Source: Macrolepiota albuminosa (lineage: Eukaryota; Basidiomycota; Agaricomycetes; Agaricales; Agaricaceae). From it: DNA of 64,000 nt. How positions within the stretch are numbered: the stretch's first letter is position 1; the number at the start of each line of letters is the position of its first letter. This document shows, one piece after another, positions 13,175 to 25,300 of this stretch. A model generated the notes under the pieces. That model did not search any database, was not told the DNA's origin, and saw nothing but the letters and a program-made list of their open reading frames with translations. The translations under genes and the position numbers were made by a program. The stretch is taken from assembly GCA_027475525.1 (NCBI GenBank), contig JAMWFC010000118.1, positions 121,173-185,172 on the forward strand, read 5' to 3'.

Positions 13175-13906
13175 ATGTCTACAGGTCTTTCTGCGGGGGC
13201 AAAGGCCGTCAGATTATTTCGTATCAAACAGCTTGCGAGTCTCCAATCACATATCATACACAATGGCCCTCTTCCTGCGCCCGCCAGCGAGCAAAGTACA
13301 CCTCACCGACTACCTAACCCATTCGTACCTCACAAAAATCCTCTTACGGGACGATGGGCTCCACCAACGATATCCCTTAGACGCCAGGCTGACCTTGTGA
13401 AGAAAGCAAAGGCGTCAAACACGCTATACCTCCTCCCGCCAGGCCCTAAAAATACCAGACTCTCCGGCCTCGACAAAGCTGCCGAGAATCTGGCGCATAA
13501 GCAGTTTGGTGGATGGAAGGGCCAAGGCTTTCCGGCAGGGCCATTCGATAAGATCAAGTGGAAGCAGAGCCTGGAGAATACGTGGATGAATCCTATTAGC
13601 TGGGTAGGCGAACCTAAGGTGAAGGATGTTCCAGGTGCTGAGCTGGGGACACGATTGTATGCGGCGAAAAAGAGGATGTTCAAAGGGCATAGGTGGGAAC
13701 GGCTCAAAGCGGCTCGGGACGAGAAGAAGAAGATTCTCATGCGGGATATGGCTCGGCGTATCAGGAATTACAAGGCGGTACGTCTACGTTCCGTTTTGAA
13801 TGATTTCTTGACGTGACCCACATTGGTCTGCTAGTATTATCACAAGAGAAAGCCGAATCCACTCAAAGTCTACAATTCAACGAAAGCGAAGAAACTACCT
13901 TTCTAA
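13175..13906 (+). CDS. Probable mitochondrial large-subunit ribosomal protein mL59 (MRPL25 type)
   Basis: Two exons, 13175-13777 and 13835-13906. The protein is short and very basic. The segment PTISLRRQADLVKKAK is followed by LLPPGPKNTR, then a Lys/Arg-rich helical region and a C-terminal YYHKRKPNPLKVYN, the pattern of the fungal mL59/MRPL25 family as I know it. The intron falls between the codons of ...NYKA and YYHK. A second in-frame ATG at 13148 would add nine residues; I chose 13175 because it begins MSTGLSAG, a more usual start. Its role would be structural, in the mitochondrial ribosome. An alternative is another fungal mitoribosomal protein of the same fold. Confidence 0.72.
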
Positions 13907-14817
13907 TATTTTTAAGTCTTGGGGAATAGTTTACAAACACGACTTTTTAACACGTCTGCTTTCCGGATGGACGATATTTCTGTATAAGAAATATTGCCGA
14001 ACCAACAGGTCAGTGCACATTTTCCCTCCATTCTTTCTCTTTTACCCTTCGTCTCCGCATTGTCATCTGTTCGGATCCCAAAGCCCGATGCAGTCCGTGC
14101 AATTTCTCTTGTCATCAAGTGCACCCAGCATTAAAATGTATACATCATGGCGCTGTAGGCCCCGGGGAGTTCTATGTTTGTCCAAAATCAATCTGGGCCT
14201 CAAATATAAATACGCTATATTTCGGGCCTGGCAGACACTACTCTGGTCCTTGACACGTGATGAGATTGACACAGCACGTGATTCAGAAGAAACACGTTAT
14301 TTATCAAGTGAAAGTAAGTGCAGAAAAATGCAAACTGAAAGTACTTTATACATAGTATATGTCACTTAAATATGAAATGTGTAGCAGAAACCTTGAGCTT
14401 GTTACTATTATTGAGTGCAATTTGCACTAATAGTATCCATTTCTTTTTTAGATTTGTTTCTGCAGGGAAGAAGTTTGAGCCAGAATAGTTTAAAGTTCAT
14501 CACAAAATAAAGTAAGCTAAGATCTTTTTAAATTCAAAATGGGGCATCTGACATGAGTTAATACTAGAATTTCCATATCAAAAAATAGCTAGACAAATGA
14601 TTTTCTGTGCAAAGAATGGTAAATACCTAGGACAACTATAAACACATTGTACTGCAAGGCTAATGGCCTGAGCCATCCACATTGACAGAGTTCTAAATGT
14701 GCCCAAGCACATATTCAGCCCCAGTGTTTTGCACTGAAGCTTCAAATGTAAATTATAGAAACACTGTTCACTTTTGAAAACTCCAGTTTTGTACTGTAGC
14801 TTGTAGTAGGGCGTTTC
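13907..14817. other. Non-coding stretch left of the PIF element
   Basis: About 900 bp with small frames only and no recognisable protein, RNA or repeat. It becomes AT-rich towards 14400-14800. It may hold an old element remnant, but nothing supports a specific call. Confidence 0.4.
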
Positions 14818-15089
14818 ACGCTGCGATTTTTGATCGTTTCTTGATGGATTTTTCGACTGATTTTCCGTTCATTTTTCGGAATTCGGATGAATCCGAAAAA
14901 TCAACGTTTGAAAAATGACAGCCATTTTTTCAAGTATGCAAAAGGAGCCTCTGACCTCCTTTTGCATGTTTTTCAGTCAGTTTTTTGCTTCGTTTTTTTT
15001 TGTATTCACGTATTACATATATGAAAATAATAATTTATTATTACAAATTGATACGTCCTTTCTGTCGACCTCCCACTGTCCTATCTGAT

Positions 15090-16573
15090 ATGGCAAAAGG
15101 AGGGAGTCAAAAGTCGAATCGCAAGGCTAGGGCTCCGAATGAGGATGACACCGAACCTGGCAAAGATGCCAAAGTTCCAGCAGCCAAGCGTGATGACCCT
15201 ATACTCTGGGAGAGAAACTCAGTATGGACATGGGCAGCAATCAACTTTCTTACCGAGAACCCAGCATTTCGAATAAAGCTCTTCAGTGATTCCACAGCCC
15301 AGGCAAAAGCAGAAGGACGGCGAAAGGTCAGCAATGGCACAGGAGCAGCTCAGCTATACCAGCAGATGGCAGAGGCAGTGTTTTCGGACATACCTGAGAT
15401 GAAAGCCAAGTATGAAGCCAATCCCACCAAGTATGGTAAATCTATGCAGCAGCATTTCTCAAGGTAAGTGTCTGGACAAGTGGCAGAATAGTAGAGGCTT
15501 ACCAGTGCCTTGATAAAGGCTGAAGGCAAAGTATGTTGGATATCGACGACAATTTATAACTCAAACTGGAGGAGGACTTCTCGAAGGCGAGGCTTATGAT
15601 AATTTATTCCGTTAGTCTAACTGCGAAATATGTTGAACACACGCTCACGAGTACAACAGAGAAGATTTCTGCTGAGTGGGAGTTCTTCGAAGATCTTCAC
15701 AAACTCTGGAGGGAGCTCCCGAACTACAATCCTGTTGGTGTTAGCAGCTCTGAACATGGCCAAGACCATGCAGCAACAGCAGCAGCTTTATTTCAACGAC
15801 GTTCAAGTCCCACAAGAAATGACCACCAAACAACCTCTTCGACTTCGAGCCAATCTCCAGCCCCAGGAGAAGACGACGGTGATGCTGGGAGTGGGATTGA
15901 GGATGCAACTTTCAATAATCTTGTTGCAGATGTACTAGGTGAGAAGAGTGCCGTTACTAGTGCCAGCGGATCTGGTTGGGAAGGAGATGATGATGTTGAC
16001 AAAGATACAAGCATATTAGTATGTGGTCCTTCCTGAATTCAAGCAGAATTGACAAGTTAATGATGATATTAGATGAAAAAGACACCCACACCTCGTAAAC
16101 CACTCAAACCAGTTATCACCCCCACGTTATCGTCGTCAGCAAGATTAAAGAAGGCAGGCAAAGCCAAATTGTTAAAGGAAGGCCTAGACACAAAGAAGCG
16201 CTCGGCACTAGAAGCATTCAACGATGCTCATGCTGAAGATGTGGCTGTGGCAGCTGCTCGTCGTGCAGCTCGAGATGAGTTACGACTTCGTCAGATTGCA
16301 CTTGAAGAGAAAAAACATGAAGCAAAGGTGAGGAAAATGGAGCTGGATGCACAAAACCAGCAGCGCCAGTGGGAGATGATGAAGATGCTGCTGAGTAGCC
16401 GTGGCGATGTAGTGAATGCAGGTCTTGTGGGAGGCAGCGCATATCCTACTCCATCAATTCCAAACACTATGCCAATCATACCCTCACTAACACCAAGTTC
16501 ATCGTCAACAGGTGGCTCCTTGCTTGATGAGCTCAACATGCCAATGGATGAAGACTTCAATCATTCAATTTGA
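15090..16573 (+). CDS. PIF/Harbinger accessory protein (putative DNA-binding)
   Basis: Start chosen at 15090 (MAKGGSQKSNRKAR); upstream in-frame ATGs lie in an AT-rich leader. Exons by GT-AG signals: 15090-15463, about 15518-15609, about 15658-16019, 16075-16573. The N-terminal half has a Trp-rich helical segment (WERNSVWTWAAINFLTENP, later HFSRLKAKYVGYRRQF and WEFFEDLHKLWRELPNY), which resembles the Myb/SANT-like companion proteins of PIF/Harbinger elements. The C-terminal half is Ser/Asp-rich, then has a charged coiled-coil-like stretch (about 16240-16390). By family precedent it would help bring the transposase to the element ends. The Myb link is inferred from context, not from a clear motif. 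Confidence 0.6.
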
Positions 16574-16636
16574 CCATTTAAATTTCAATTAAATGCAAAC
16601 TTTGATTCAATAAACGTATTCTGTTTAGTTACAAAC

Positions 16637-18197
16637 TCAATTATCATTCAATCGTGGACGTTTATAATGAAATAGTGCCTCTTTAACCTTCCTTCGCTTT
16701 CTCTGCCCGGCTGATTCTCTTCGTGCATCGTGCTCTGAAACTCTTCTGTTAGCAGCGATGTCTGAGTCACTGTTCGAGGCAGCTTCAGAATCTTGCCCAT
16801 TTGCTATCAGCTCTTCCTCCCAATCCGATTCTTCAACTACACTCCCATGTTCAATCTCAAGAGTGAGGTTGTGGAGCACTATGCAAGTTCTAATCCATTC
16901 TAGAGCTCGGCAATGGTCCTGGTCATTCTTAATCTGCTGCCTGAGTCCTCGGAGCGATTGAAAACGGCCTTTAAACAGGCCAACAGCATGCTCTGACCGA
17001 ATGCGTACATGGGAAACCCAGAAGTTGAAATGCCGGTTTGCAGGAATGTTAGATGCTGGCTTTTTATAAGGTGTGACACACCAGGCTTCGACAGGATAGG
17101 CTGAGTCTGCCCAGATCCATTCATTTGGACCTATGAGGTGCTGATGGTCCCGAAAGGTGAGAGAAGCCATAAAAACTGTTGAATCATGGGCGCTACCACA
17201 GTGACCAATCACGTAGTCAATAATGCGTAAGTTGGGCAGTGTAATGAGCTGGTAGTATATGTCTAATAAATTCAATGGAAAATAATAAAAAGCTCACCTG
17301 AACATTTAATGAATAATTCGATTTGCGGTCAAAGTAAGCCTCTCCATGGTGACCTGGCTTTTCTGCAAGTGGAACAAGTGTGCCGTCCACAAGTAGCCAG
17401 CCATTCCGCCAGGCTACACATGAAGCCGCCTCTATCCACTCCTTTGCAGCTTCTTTCTCTGCTGGAGAAGGCCAATGAACTGCTTTGTCATGGAGGGCAA
17501 GAATTGCCTGCATGATCCGCCGTGTGCATAAAACAACAGCACCAGCTGATATGCCAGCCCATTGTGCTATAGCTTCAACAGCAGCAGCATTACCAAAATG
17601 ACCAAAGCGATATAAAGCAATAGCAAGCTGCTCTTCTACTGGAATTTGTGCATGTGACCCTGTGCTGATAAAAACAGGGTTATTCATGATTTTCTGAACC
17701 AGCTGATCAAAGGTTTTGGGGGCAATTCGAAGGTTCTTTCGAAATCGTTTTGGATCATAAGTCTTGTATAGTACAAGCACAAGATATAGCTGGGAGAGTT
17801 TATGGACATGATTGGGCTCTAGGACACGTGTCTCTGTAAGATACTTGATGTGAGATCTCACAGCTGCAAGGCGGCACAAATAGTTGCAATCTATTTCTTC
17901 ATCTGAAGACAGTTTCCCATCAGTGTCATCAGCGGCAGAGGTTGGCATATGATCTTCATCAGCCTCTGAGTCCAGAGAAGAGAGAGAAGCTACTGAGAAA
18001 GACGGGGTTGAAGGTGAGGAGAGATCTGAATCTGAGTATAGATAACTATTGTCGGATTCATCACTAGATCCACCAGATAAGGTATGTCCTTCAGAGGTGT
18101 CGCTCTCCTGCTCTTCACGACGGAGGATTTGAAGCTTTTGAGCATACCTGAGAGCGCTGTTGAGGAGGCGTTGTCGTAGAGGGACGGTAGGCATCAT
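16637..18197 (-). CDS. PIF/Harbinger DDE transposase (DDE_Tnp_4 type)
   Basis: Two exons on the minus strand, 18197-17298 and 17248-16637, joined by a GT-AG intron (17249-17297) that restores KSNYSLNVQ-LITLPNLRI. Catalytic triad: Asp in LVDGTLVPLAEKPG, Asp in WIWADSAYPVEAW, and Glu in RIRSEHAVGLFKGRF, all intact and in the expected order. An N-terminal acidic region precedes a helical segment with VEAIAQWAGISAGAV that looks like a helix-turn-helix. The C-terminus has a Lys/Arg-rich nuclear-localisation-like stretch (GQRKRRKVKEALF). ATG 18197 (MPTVPLRQ, preceded by another Met) was preferred; 18224 is a longer alternative. Confidence 0.9.
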
Positions 18198-18424
18198 GAG
18201 ACACAGTACTATTAGATCATACATAATATATATATATATATGTATGTATAGAGTCTAATACTTGCCAGAAACTATATGGGGTGTACCCTCTGAAGGTTAC
18301 ACGTAGATCCATTTTTCTAGAGTTTTTTTAGCATTTTTTGACTGTTTGTTGACTGAAAAACAAATGGAAAATCAGTCAAAAAATCCATCAAGAAACAATC
18401 AAAAATCGCAGCGTGAAACGCCCT

Positions 18425-19396
18425 AGTAAAAGATACAGCTGTCCAGGATCTTCTCCACCTTGTACTCTGGGCCATCCTCTGCAAGGACTGATTGCAGACA
18501 CAATAGAGCTCAATGTCCAGATATTGGGTTGTCTAAGGTGGGCAAGAGTTTGACTGTGTTAAAGACAAGGTGGAGCTGGCATATTCTGGCATGTAGTTGA
18601 AGTTGGTAAGCTAGTGGCTCTACTTGTTGTTCCACTGTGTATGGCCTAAGCTGCTGGTGTGAGAGTTTCTGAGAGGGCTAGATAGTTGCAATGTCCAAAG
18701 CATCTAGCTAGACTTGGTTGTCAGGCTTGTACATGGAGGCTGGAGTCCATCTTCAATTATAGTACCAAGCCATGTTGTCCTTAGCCTTGATGAGCACTGC
18801 CTTTGTCTCCTCTTGCACCTTCTGCATCTGGTTGACAAAATTGTTGACAGACTCATTCTCTAACTGCTGAGCACTGCCTTTGTCTCCTCTTGCACCTTCT
18901 GCATCTGGTTGACAAAATTGTTGACAGACTCATTCTCTAACTGCTACATACATGGTTCAAAGCTCATCCAGAGGTGCCAGCCTGTGCTGAGAAAGAATGA
19001 GGATACCTGCATGAATGAGTAGACATGGTTGTTATACTGGAATTCTGCTTCTAGAAGGAACTTGTTCTAGTCATCCTGGCACTTGTTGCAGAAAAGACAG
19101 AAGTACTGTTCTAGTTCCTAGTTGACATGCTTAGTCTGGCTGTCTGACTGTGAATGTCAGGGGACTCCTCATTTCTTCCTGCTTTCACTCTTCATTCCTT
19201 CATTCTCTTATTTCTGCTGTCATTCTTATATCTTACTACTTCTACTCTTTCAACACTATTTATTGATACTATTCTCAGCCCTTGAAGTGCTCTGATTCTT
19301 TAGCTGTCATTCAGACAAGTGTGAGCCCTTCAATAGTCTGAACAGAAGTCTATTAATGCAAAGTCTATATGTAGAAGCAGTGGATATCCATCTTGT
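18425..19396. other. Unassigned stretch between PIF element and Ngaro repeat A1
   Basis: About 970 bp with no gene, RNA or terminal repeat that I can identify. It contains one exact 77-bp tandem duplication (18791-18944), listed separately. Several frames are interrupted by many stops. Confidence 0.4.
18791..18944. repeat. 77-bp exact tandem duplication #1 (likely assembly artefact)
   Basis: Copies 18791-18867 and 18868-18944 are identical and abut. See the finding on 77-bp duplications. Confidence 0.9.
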
Positions 19397-19606
19397 GGCT
19401 ATTAAAACAAGTGTTTTTATGCAACCAATGAGGACATCTCAGAGGTTACCTGTGGTCATGTGAAACTTCTTGAGAGCAGTTGCAAGTGAGATGTATCCCC
19501 AAGGGAGTCTCACCTCGACAACCACTCTCTAGGTAAGCACATCTTTTCAGAAGGGAGGATCATCCTAGATGACCTGAACACAGATTTGAGTTAAATAGTG
19601 TCTGTT
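19397..19606 (+). repeat. Ngaro split direct repeat A1
   Basis: 210 bp, matched by A2 at 62827-63036 with scattered transitions. Both begin GGCTATTAAAACAAG and end with TTAAATAGT..CTGTT. Confidence 0.9.
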
Positions 19607-20485
19607 CTGCCCACAAATCAATGCAAGCTTTTGGAGCTGTGGGATGAACTTGGAGTCCCTCACAAGCCAAAGAAGCAAGTGTTTGGCACACCCTTAGTGA
19701 TAATTGGCATAGAAGTGGATTCTAACAAGATGAAGATGACCTTACCTAAGGATGCAAAGAATGATCTCATCGCCAAAATGAAACATTTTGCGGAATCCCC
19801 AAAAGGAAAATCAAAATATTTCACCAAAAGAGATTGGCAAAGGCTCACAGGCTGGGTAAACTGGGGGCTGAACATATTTCTGCTTCTCACCCCATGCCTC
19901 GCAAACATTTACGCAAAATTGAATGCTGTCAGGGACTGTCCCCATGCCCGAATTTGGTCGAACAAAGCCATAAGAGCTGACTTACTATGGAGTATAGCAC
20001 ACATGGAACAATCAAATGGAACATGAATTTTAAAGTCAATGGCATGAAATGAGGTTGAGGCAGACTTCATCATTGAGTCAGATGCCTGCTTCACGGGGTT
20101 AGCTTTCTGGTACCCACACACTTGTTGGGCCTTCTATGCTCCTGCACCCTTGGAAGTGCCCCAGGACCTGATATTCTTCTTAGAGGCTCTTACAGTGGCA
20201 TCAGCCTTCTCCTTTATAGTTGCTTCAGCACGCCATCCCCTCAAAATAATTATCTACATCAACAACTCAAATATGGTTGCAATGTTTAACTCTATGCACA
20301 CACTACCTAGGTACAACAAACTTCTTAAACACGTGGTTGACTACATAATTGAGGGTGACCATGATCTCAAGGTCCGCTTTATTCCTGGGGAGCAAAATCA
20401 CATCACAGACCTGGTCTCTCGACATAAATTTGCTGAAGCACATCATATGTTTCCTTCACTCAAGATTGAGTCTTTTCAACCCCCT
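19607..20485 (+). pseudogene. Ngaro reverse transcriptase C-terminus and RNase H (broken)
   Basis: The frame opens in the RT thumb/connection region (LWDELGVPHKPKKQVFGTP, later WQRLTGWVNWGLN), and the polymerase active site is missing. An in-frame stop at about 20024, followed by others, separates it from an RNase H-like part (ESDACFTGLAFWYP; IYINNSNMVAMFNS; VRFIPGEQNHITDLVSRH) ending near 20485. This RT-RH order, with asparagine- and aspartate-containing blocks of that kind, is typical of YR retroelements. It is non-functional: 5'-truncated and with stops. Confidence 0.8.
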
Positions 20486-20559
20486 TAAGTTCTGCTGGGG
20501 GCAAAGCAAAAATGATCCCATCAGCTGTCAAATCCAGGCAGCCGACAAGGGTTGCCTGG

Positions 20560-21080
20560 TTGCATGAGAGACTCGTTAGAGAATGGTCTCTTGCACTTGG
20601 TATGTTTATTGATGGAAGCACTTACATCTCTTATTGTTCAGCATTGAACTCCTACCTAAACTTCATCTGATTACACAATATAGACATTGAACTGACACAA
20701 GACACTTTATCTTTTTATGTGGTATATATATCACACCACATTGAACCAAGATCAGTTCGTACCTACCTTGCCAGAATCTGCAATCAGCTCAAAGTCTACT
20801 ACCCACACATGCATGAAATTAAGAACTCAAGTTTGATCAAGGATACTCTCAGAGAATGTATGCGGATGAAGTCATCTCCAATTAACAGGAAGTTACCATT
20901 ATCACGAGACGATCTACTGCACATCGTAAACTCTGTTCACCCAACAACCGACCACGACGACCTACTTTTTACAACTCTCATTCTTACTGGCTTCTACGGA
21001 TTGCTCCGGTTAAGAGAGCTCTGCCTGCCTGACAGTGAAAATATTAGGAATGATCAGAAAACGATAAAATACTTGTTTGT
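20560..21080 (+). pseudogene. Ngaro tyrosine recombinase, N-terminal part
   Basis: An alpha-helical core-binding-like part (WSLALGMFIDGSTYISYCSA, one in-frame stop near 20671) leads into the catalytic domain with ILTGFYGLLRLRELCLP, whose Arg is the first catalytic residue of the family. The frame is cut at 21080 by the left LTR of El1. The other half, with the remaining catalytic residues, is at 62012-62455. Confidence 0.82.
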
Positions 21081-22228
21081 TGATGATGCCAACTGTGGTT
21101 GGATGCGCTGGATGTATACACAGTACAACGCCGTCTCTAGTGCTTGGCGTTTGTAGTTTTGAGGAGTCCTGACAGGGTCTCGGTGTGCTCAAGCAGAGGT
21201 GGTAGGAAGATGCGCTAGATTACAGCGTCTTGGGTGCTACCTAGTAGGTAGTAAGCGTCTTAGTTTAAGCAGTGATATAGAAGAAAAACAAGGAGCGCAG
21301 CGTAATGTGCCCATAGGTGGCACCATAAGCGAGGAAGACAATATAGACGAGGCTAGCATCTGCCTTAGTGATGAAGTCAGGCAAAGCTAACGCAGTTTGA
21401 ACACTAAGAGTAACTTGGGACTCAAGAGGGTATGATTCGTTGTTATTTACATGTAATGTAGCTATCTTATATACTATGTGCTACTGTGTTTGCCAAGGTA
21501 GAAAGTCTATCTGCAGCGCTACCTCCTAGCACCTCTCCTCGTGGTTCCCTCTAACGGTGACCTGTCAACGGCAACCTTTTGCACATGCTTGACAGCAATT
21601 AACGGCATTATGACCCACAGCGACCAACAGCAACTCTATATTGACTTAGAATTTATATAGGTCTGCTCACTTTTATTATAACTCCAATTGGTCAGGCGGT
21701 TCCGGAGTATGGTCGGAAAATCCTCGACAGACACCGTGAGTGCTAATGTCAGCGCTACTCATTGTACTAGTTCCTGACAAGTCTAGCCATTGGGTATAAG
21801 TATATCCTGTGTCGTCGTTATTGATCCCTTTAGACTTCTGATTGAAGTGCGTCGACGAATGGCAGCGACTACTACTGACTCCTTCTGGAAGTGATCAGGG
21901 TTTAGTTAGAGTCCCTTCCTGCCGTCGTGTTAACGCTATACATTCTGAGCCTCCTTTATCCTTGGTATAAGTGAATGGGGTGTACTGAAGGCCTGGTAAC
22001 TGGTGACTAGCGCTATACATTCTGAGCCTCCTTTATCCTTGGTATAAGTGAATGGGGTGTACTGAAGGCCTGGTAACTGGTGACTAGGATAAATGGATAA
22101 GTCCTGTAATAGAGTGACAGAGCTAGGGCTGCTCTGTACTCAAGCTGGTCACTAGAGTCTCCAGTGTGTCAAGTGTCGGTTGGCCTATAATGTCCCTTGA
22201 TGCGCTCAGCCCGAGTAGAAGCCTATCA
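21081..22228 (-). repeat. El1 3' LTR (LTR A)
   Basis: 1148 bp, or 1071 bp after discounting a 77-bp duplication at 21934-22087. It matches LTR C and solo LTR B over the whole length. The ends TGATGATGCC...CCTATCA follow the TG...CA rule. Confidence 0.93.
21934..22087. repeat. 77-bp exact tandem duplication #2
   Basis: Copies 21934-22010 and 22011-22087. LTR B and LTR C lack the second copy. Confidence 0.92.
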
Positions 22229-22264
22229 TCTCCCCCCAACTGAAAAATTGACTGTCCTCAGTCA
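22229..22264 (-). promoter_or_regulatory. El1 polypurine tract block
   Basis: Read on the minus strand this ends CAGTTGGGGGGAGA directly before the LTR. The 36-bp block is identical to the one before the El3 3' LTR (47076-47111). It would prime plus-strand DNA synthesis. Confidence 0.8.
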
Positions 22265-22316
22265 AACACCGTCATTAATTTGACTGCGCTACGGTCTATA
22301 TGATGCCGCCAGCGCC

Positions 22317-22324
22317 TTATAAAA
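22317..22324 (+). promoter_or_regulatory. TATA-like box of the El1 antisense gene
   Basis: TTATAAAAT lies about 55 bp before the ATG at 22375, between LTR A and the antisense gene. This suggests that the gene has its own promoter outside the LTR. Confidence 0.45.
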
Positions 22325-22374
22325 TAGTTTCCAGCAATTTTCCCCTTCATGTTTTTCATCCCATCCTGTTCAGC

Positions 22375-25300
22375 ATGTCTACTTTTGATTCTTCTGCCCT
22401 TCGTAATTTCCTGGCTAAGGCCTCTTATTTATTTGATCGTGCTGATGACACCCAAAGTTTGGTCAGTAACAAATATAGCAATAGTGTTACCGTACCAAAA
22501 ACTTGCATTGGGCACGCTAAAAGTGGTGTGGAGAGTTCCGGGCAGGTCCCAGAGAACACGCCTATGAAAATAAAGTAAAGTCGGAAAAAGGTTGGCAAGT
22601 GTCAAGCACTAAGGCAAAAGCGCTTAGGAAAAAGCGGTAAGTGAACATGGCAATGTAAGTGGCAAGAACACCGTAAGCTTAGCGAAGTCTAAGCAACGTT
22701 AATGCCTGCTGTAGCTGCAAGGCACGAGTGTGTTGAGTGTCAGCGAGAGTCTGCAACTGCCGATAACTTTGACGTTGCCGACCATAAATGAGATTTGGAC
22801 CGTAAGGTAGACTGGAGTAAGGGGAGCAGGAAACTCTGTTCTTTGTTTTTTATGTACAAGTCGGTAAGTACTTTTTATACTACAAGGAGTTCACCATCGC
22901 CAGTGACTAACCATTGCCAAGGTGCGGTAAACTAGAAAATTTTATAGGGGTAGCTCCAACGGTTTCAGATCCCTACCATCTATTCAAAAACCTTAGCGAT
23001 GCCAGGCAGCAGATCGCGATGCTAAATCATCAATCCATCACCCTTCTGTCTGTCCAAAATGCTTCGCTATGTCAGGTGCCAGATTGAGGCGCTAAGCGGT
23101 GTCAGACGCCAAGGTCAAACACCAAGCTGTCCGTCAGCTTTTGATAGATCGTCAGTCCTCTTTCCAAGCGCTGTTGTCAGTGACTGATGCCATCTGTCAG
23201 TTGTCATTCTTGCTGCCATTGGTGCTATCATTGATCAGATCTGCTTCTTGCCATATGCGGCCATCAAATATTGCCAAAATTGGTTAATTAGCACGCACTA
23301 AGGTATCCCGAGCCAGTGCCTCGTTGCCGTAGCCTGCCGTTGATGCGCTGATCCTGTATGGGGTCCTATCAGCGCCAAGTCTGTTGGTCCTGCCAATGTG
23401 CCACAAACCATCCCTGGAATCATGCAGCTATATCAGTGGTGGCTCGTGGTCTGCAGCTCCAACAGTTCCTGGGTGCGGGGCGTTGAGGTTTGCGAGTGGT
23501 GCATGGCTTGGTACCGCAAATATGAAGGTGCCGATTGGTTGCAGCCGTTCGTGGACTTGTTCATAAGTTTTAGGTTTGATTTTGGGTTTGTGGCGCTAAG
23601 GTTCAATGCCAATGCCAGGCTCCTTCTCTGTCCAACGAGATCGACGCCCTGTTGGCTAGTACTGAGGTTAGCGAAGTAAGTCTCTCCTCTTTTCCCCACG
23701 CCTCCAAAGTTGACTTTGAGTAGTCGGTTGCTATGTCGCCTACCATTGCCAGTCTTTCTAGTGCTTTGTCGGCCTCTACCATCCCTTCTGCTGCTGCCTT
23801 TCCTCTGGCTCCTCCCTCTTCTGCTTCTGTCCAGCCTCCTCCTGTCCTTGGTAGTCCTTTTTGTGGTAGTGCTTCTTCCGCTCGTACGGCGCCTCCTCAT
23901 TTGGCCATCAAACGAATTGCCGTTTCCTCCAGTGAGCCTTGGCCTGGACCCACCCATACTATTTCTTGTCTCTTCCCCTGTAACTTTGCTGTTGTTATTG
24001 AACGCGCACCTCCTGCATGCGCTAGCCCTCCTAAACGTACCGTGCATCCCTTGCTTTCATGCTTCTAATCTTTTGCTCACTGTGCTCCCAGGTCAATCTC
24101 CCTGCTCGCATTGCCCCTTTTTATGTTGTAAGTGTTTCCTTTTAAGATCGCTAGACTTTAGCACCTGATCGTGCCCTTCTTAGGTGCCCAACCAAACTAT
24201 GTTTACCAACGCGGAGCTTTGTGACTTGTTACGCCTTTGCCGCAACACTACCGTTATTGATACCGGCCTTCCAGCTGGTGTCCAAGTACTCGGCGCTAAG
24301 AAGAAGGTTACAGTTGTGCCCGTGGAGCGTCATGCTTTTAGGGCAAAGATTGGCACAGTAAGTAGTTGTTCGTCCCTGATAGATTGATGACGTCGCTAAC
24401 TTCTTTCTTAGTGTGATAAATGTTGGTCTGAGAACAATCCTGAGGGCTGCTGGTTTCCTACCGCCTCTCTTCCCTGTTACCGATGCGATGCGCTAAAACG
24501 TGGTTGTGCCTTCAATGGGATTTGTACTCGTGAATGCGGTAGGGATGCTATCATGCAGCGGAATTTCAAGCGCACCGTCCTAGTTTGTAACGCCCAGGCC
24601 TTTGTGCTACAGCAACGCAATTTAGCAGCCATTTACCAGCCCACTGTGATTAGCGCTGCCAGCCTGGCGCTTCCCATTACTCAGGATGGCACCACCGTGA
24701 CGGCCCCCTTCACCCGCTCTTCCCGTCATCCTATTCCCTTGAAGCGTAAGCCTATTGTTGCCTCTCCTAGCAAGAGTCCCAGTAAGCGCTAGGAGCTAGC
24801 GCCTGCTACTCCCATGGTATTGTCTTCCACTGAGCCGTCTACTGATAAAGGGGAGGATACTGAGAGAGACACTGAGGGCGAGGATGATGATGAGGCTGAG
24901 CCTGTAGTTGATACTGACGCGCTGTTGGCGGTACATGCCCTTCTGCTTTGCCTTACTCCCCCTATTGCCGCTAACCCTTATCAGAGCAGCCCTAGTGGTA
25001 ACTGGTGCGTAGTCCTTGTGTTTTACTTTTAGTTGCGCTAACTTCTTCTTTACCAGGTCCCCTACTCCTTTGCTTTCCATTGTCATGGATATCCCCCCTG
25101 TCGAAGATGTCGTGATGTCTGTCGCCAGCGCTACCCCTGCTCCTGAGGCTGCGGTGGCTAGCGCCTTCCCCATCGCTCTTCCTATTACCCTGTCTCTTAC
25201 TCCTCCTCGCAGCCTTTCTTCCTTCCCCAGTACTTGCGAGTCCTCTACTGTGCCTGAGTCCAAAGGAACTTTAGTGGCTCAGGGCGAGCGCCATCGCCAT

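Larger units (their letters stand above)
14818..18424. mobile_element. PIF/Harbinger DNA transposon (3.6 kb)
   Basis: The ends are inverted repeats of about 65 bp beginning AGGGCGTTTCACGCTGCG on both sides, with few mismatches. The flanks carry a 3-bp direct duplication AGT (14815-14817 and 18425-18427). Inside are two genes in tail-to-tail arrangement, a DDE transposase and a second protein, the usual two-gene plan of this superfamily. The transposase catalytic residues are present and both genes are open after splicing, so this copy could be recent. A 10-bp-stem hairpin (GCAAAAGGAG / CTCCTTTTGC) sits at about 14939-14966, inside the left end. Confidence 0.9.

Noticed and set aside
23433..24047. 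Minus-strand 204-codon ORF in El1
   Set aside because: Very Arg/Ser/Gly-rich shadow of the antisense gene exons; no motif.
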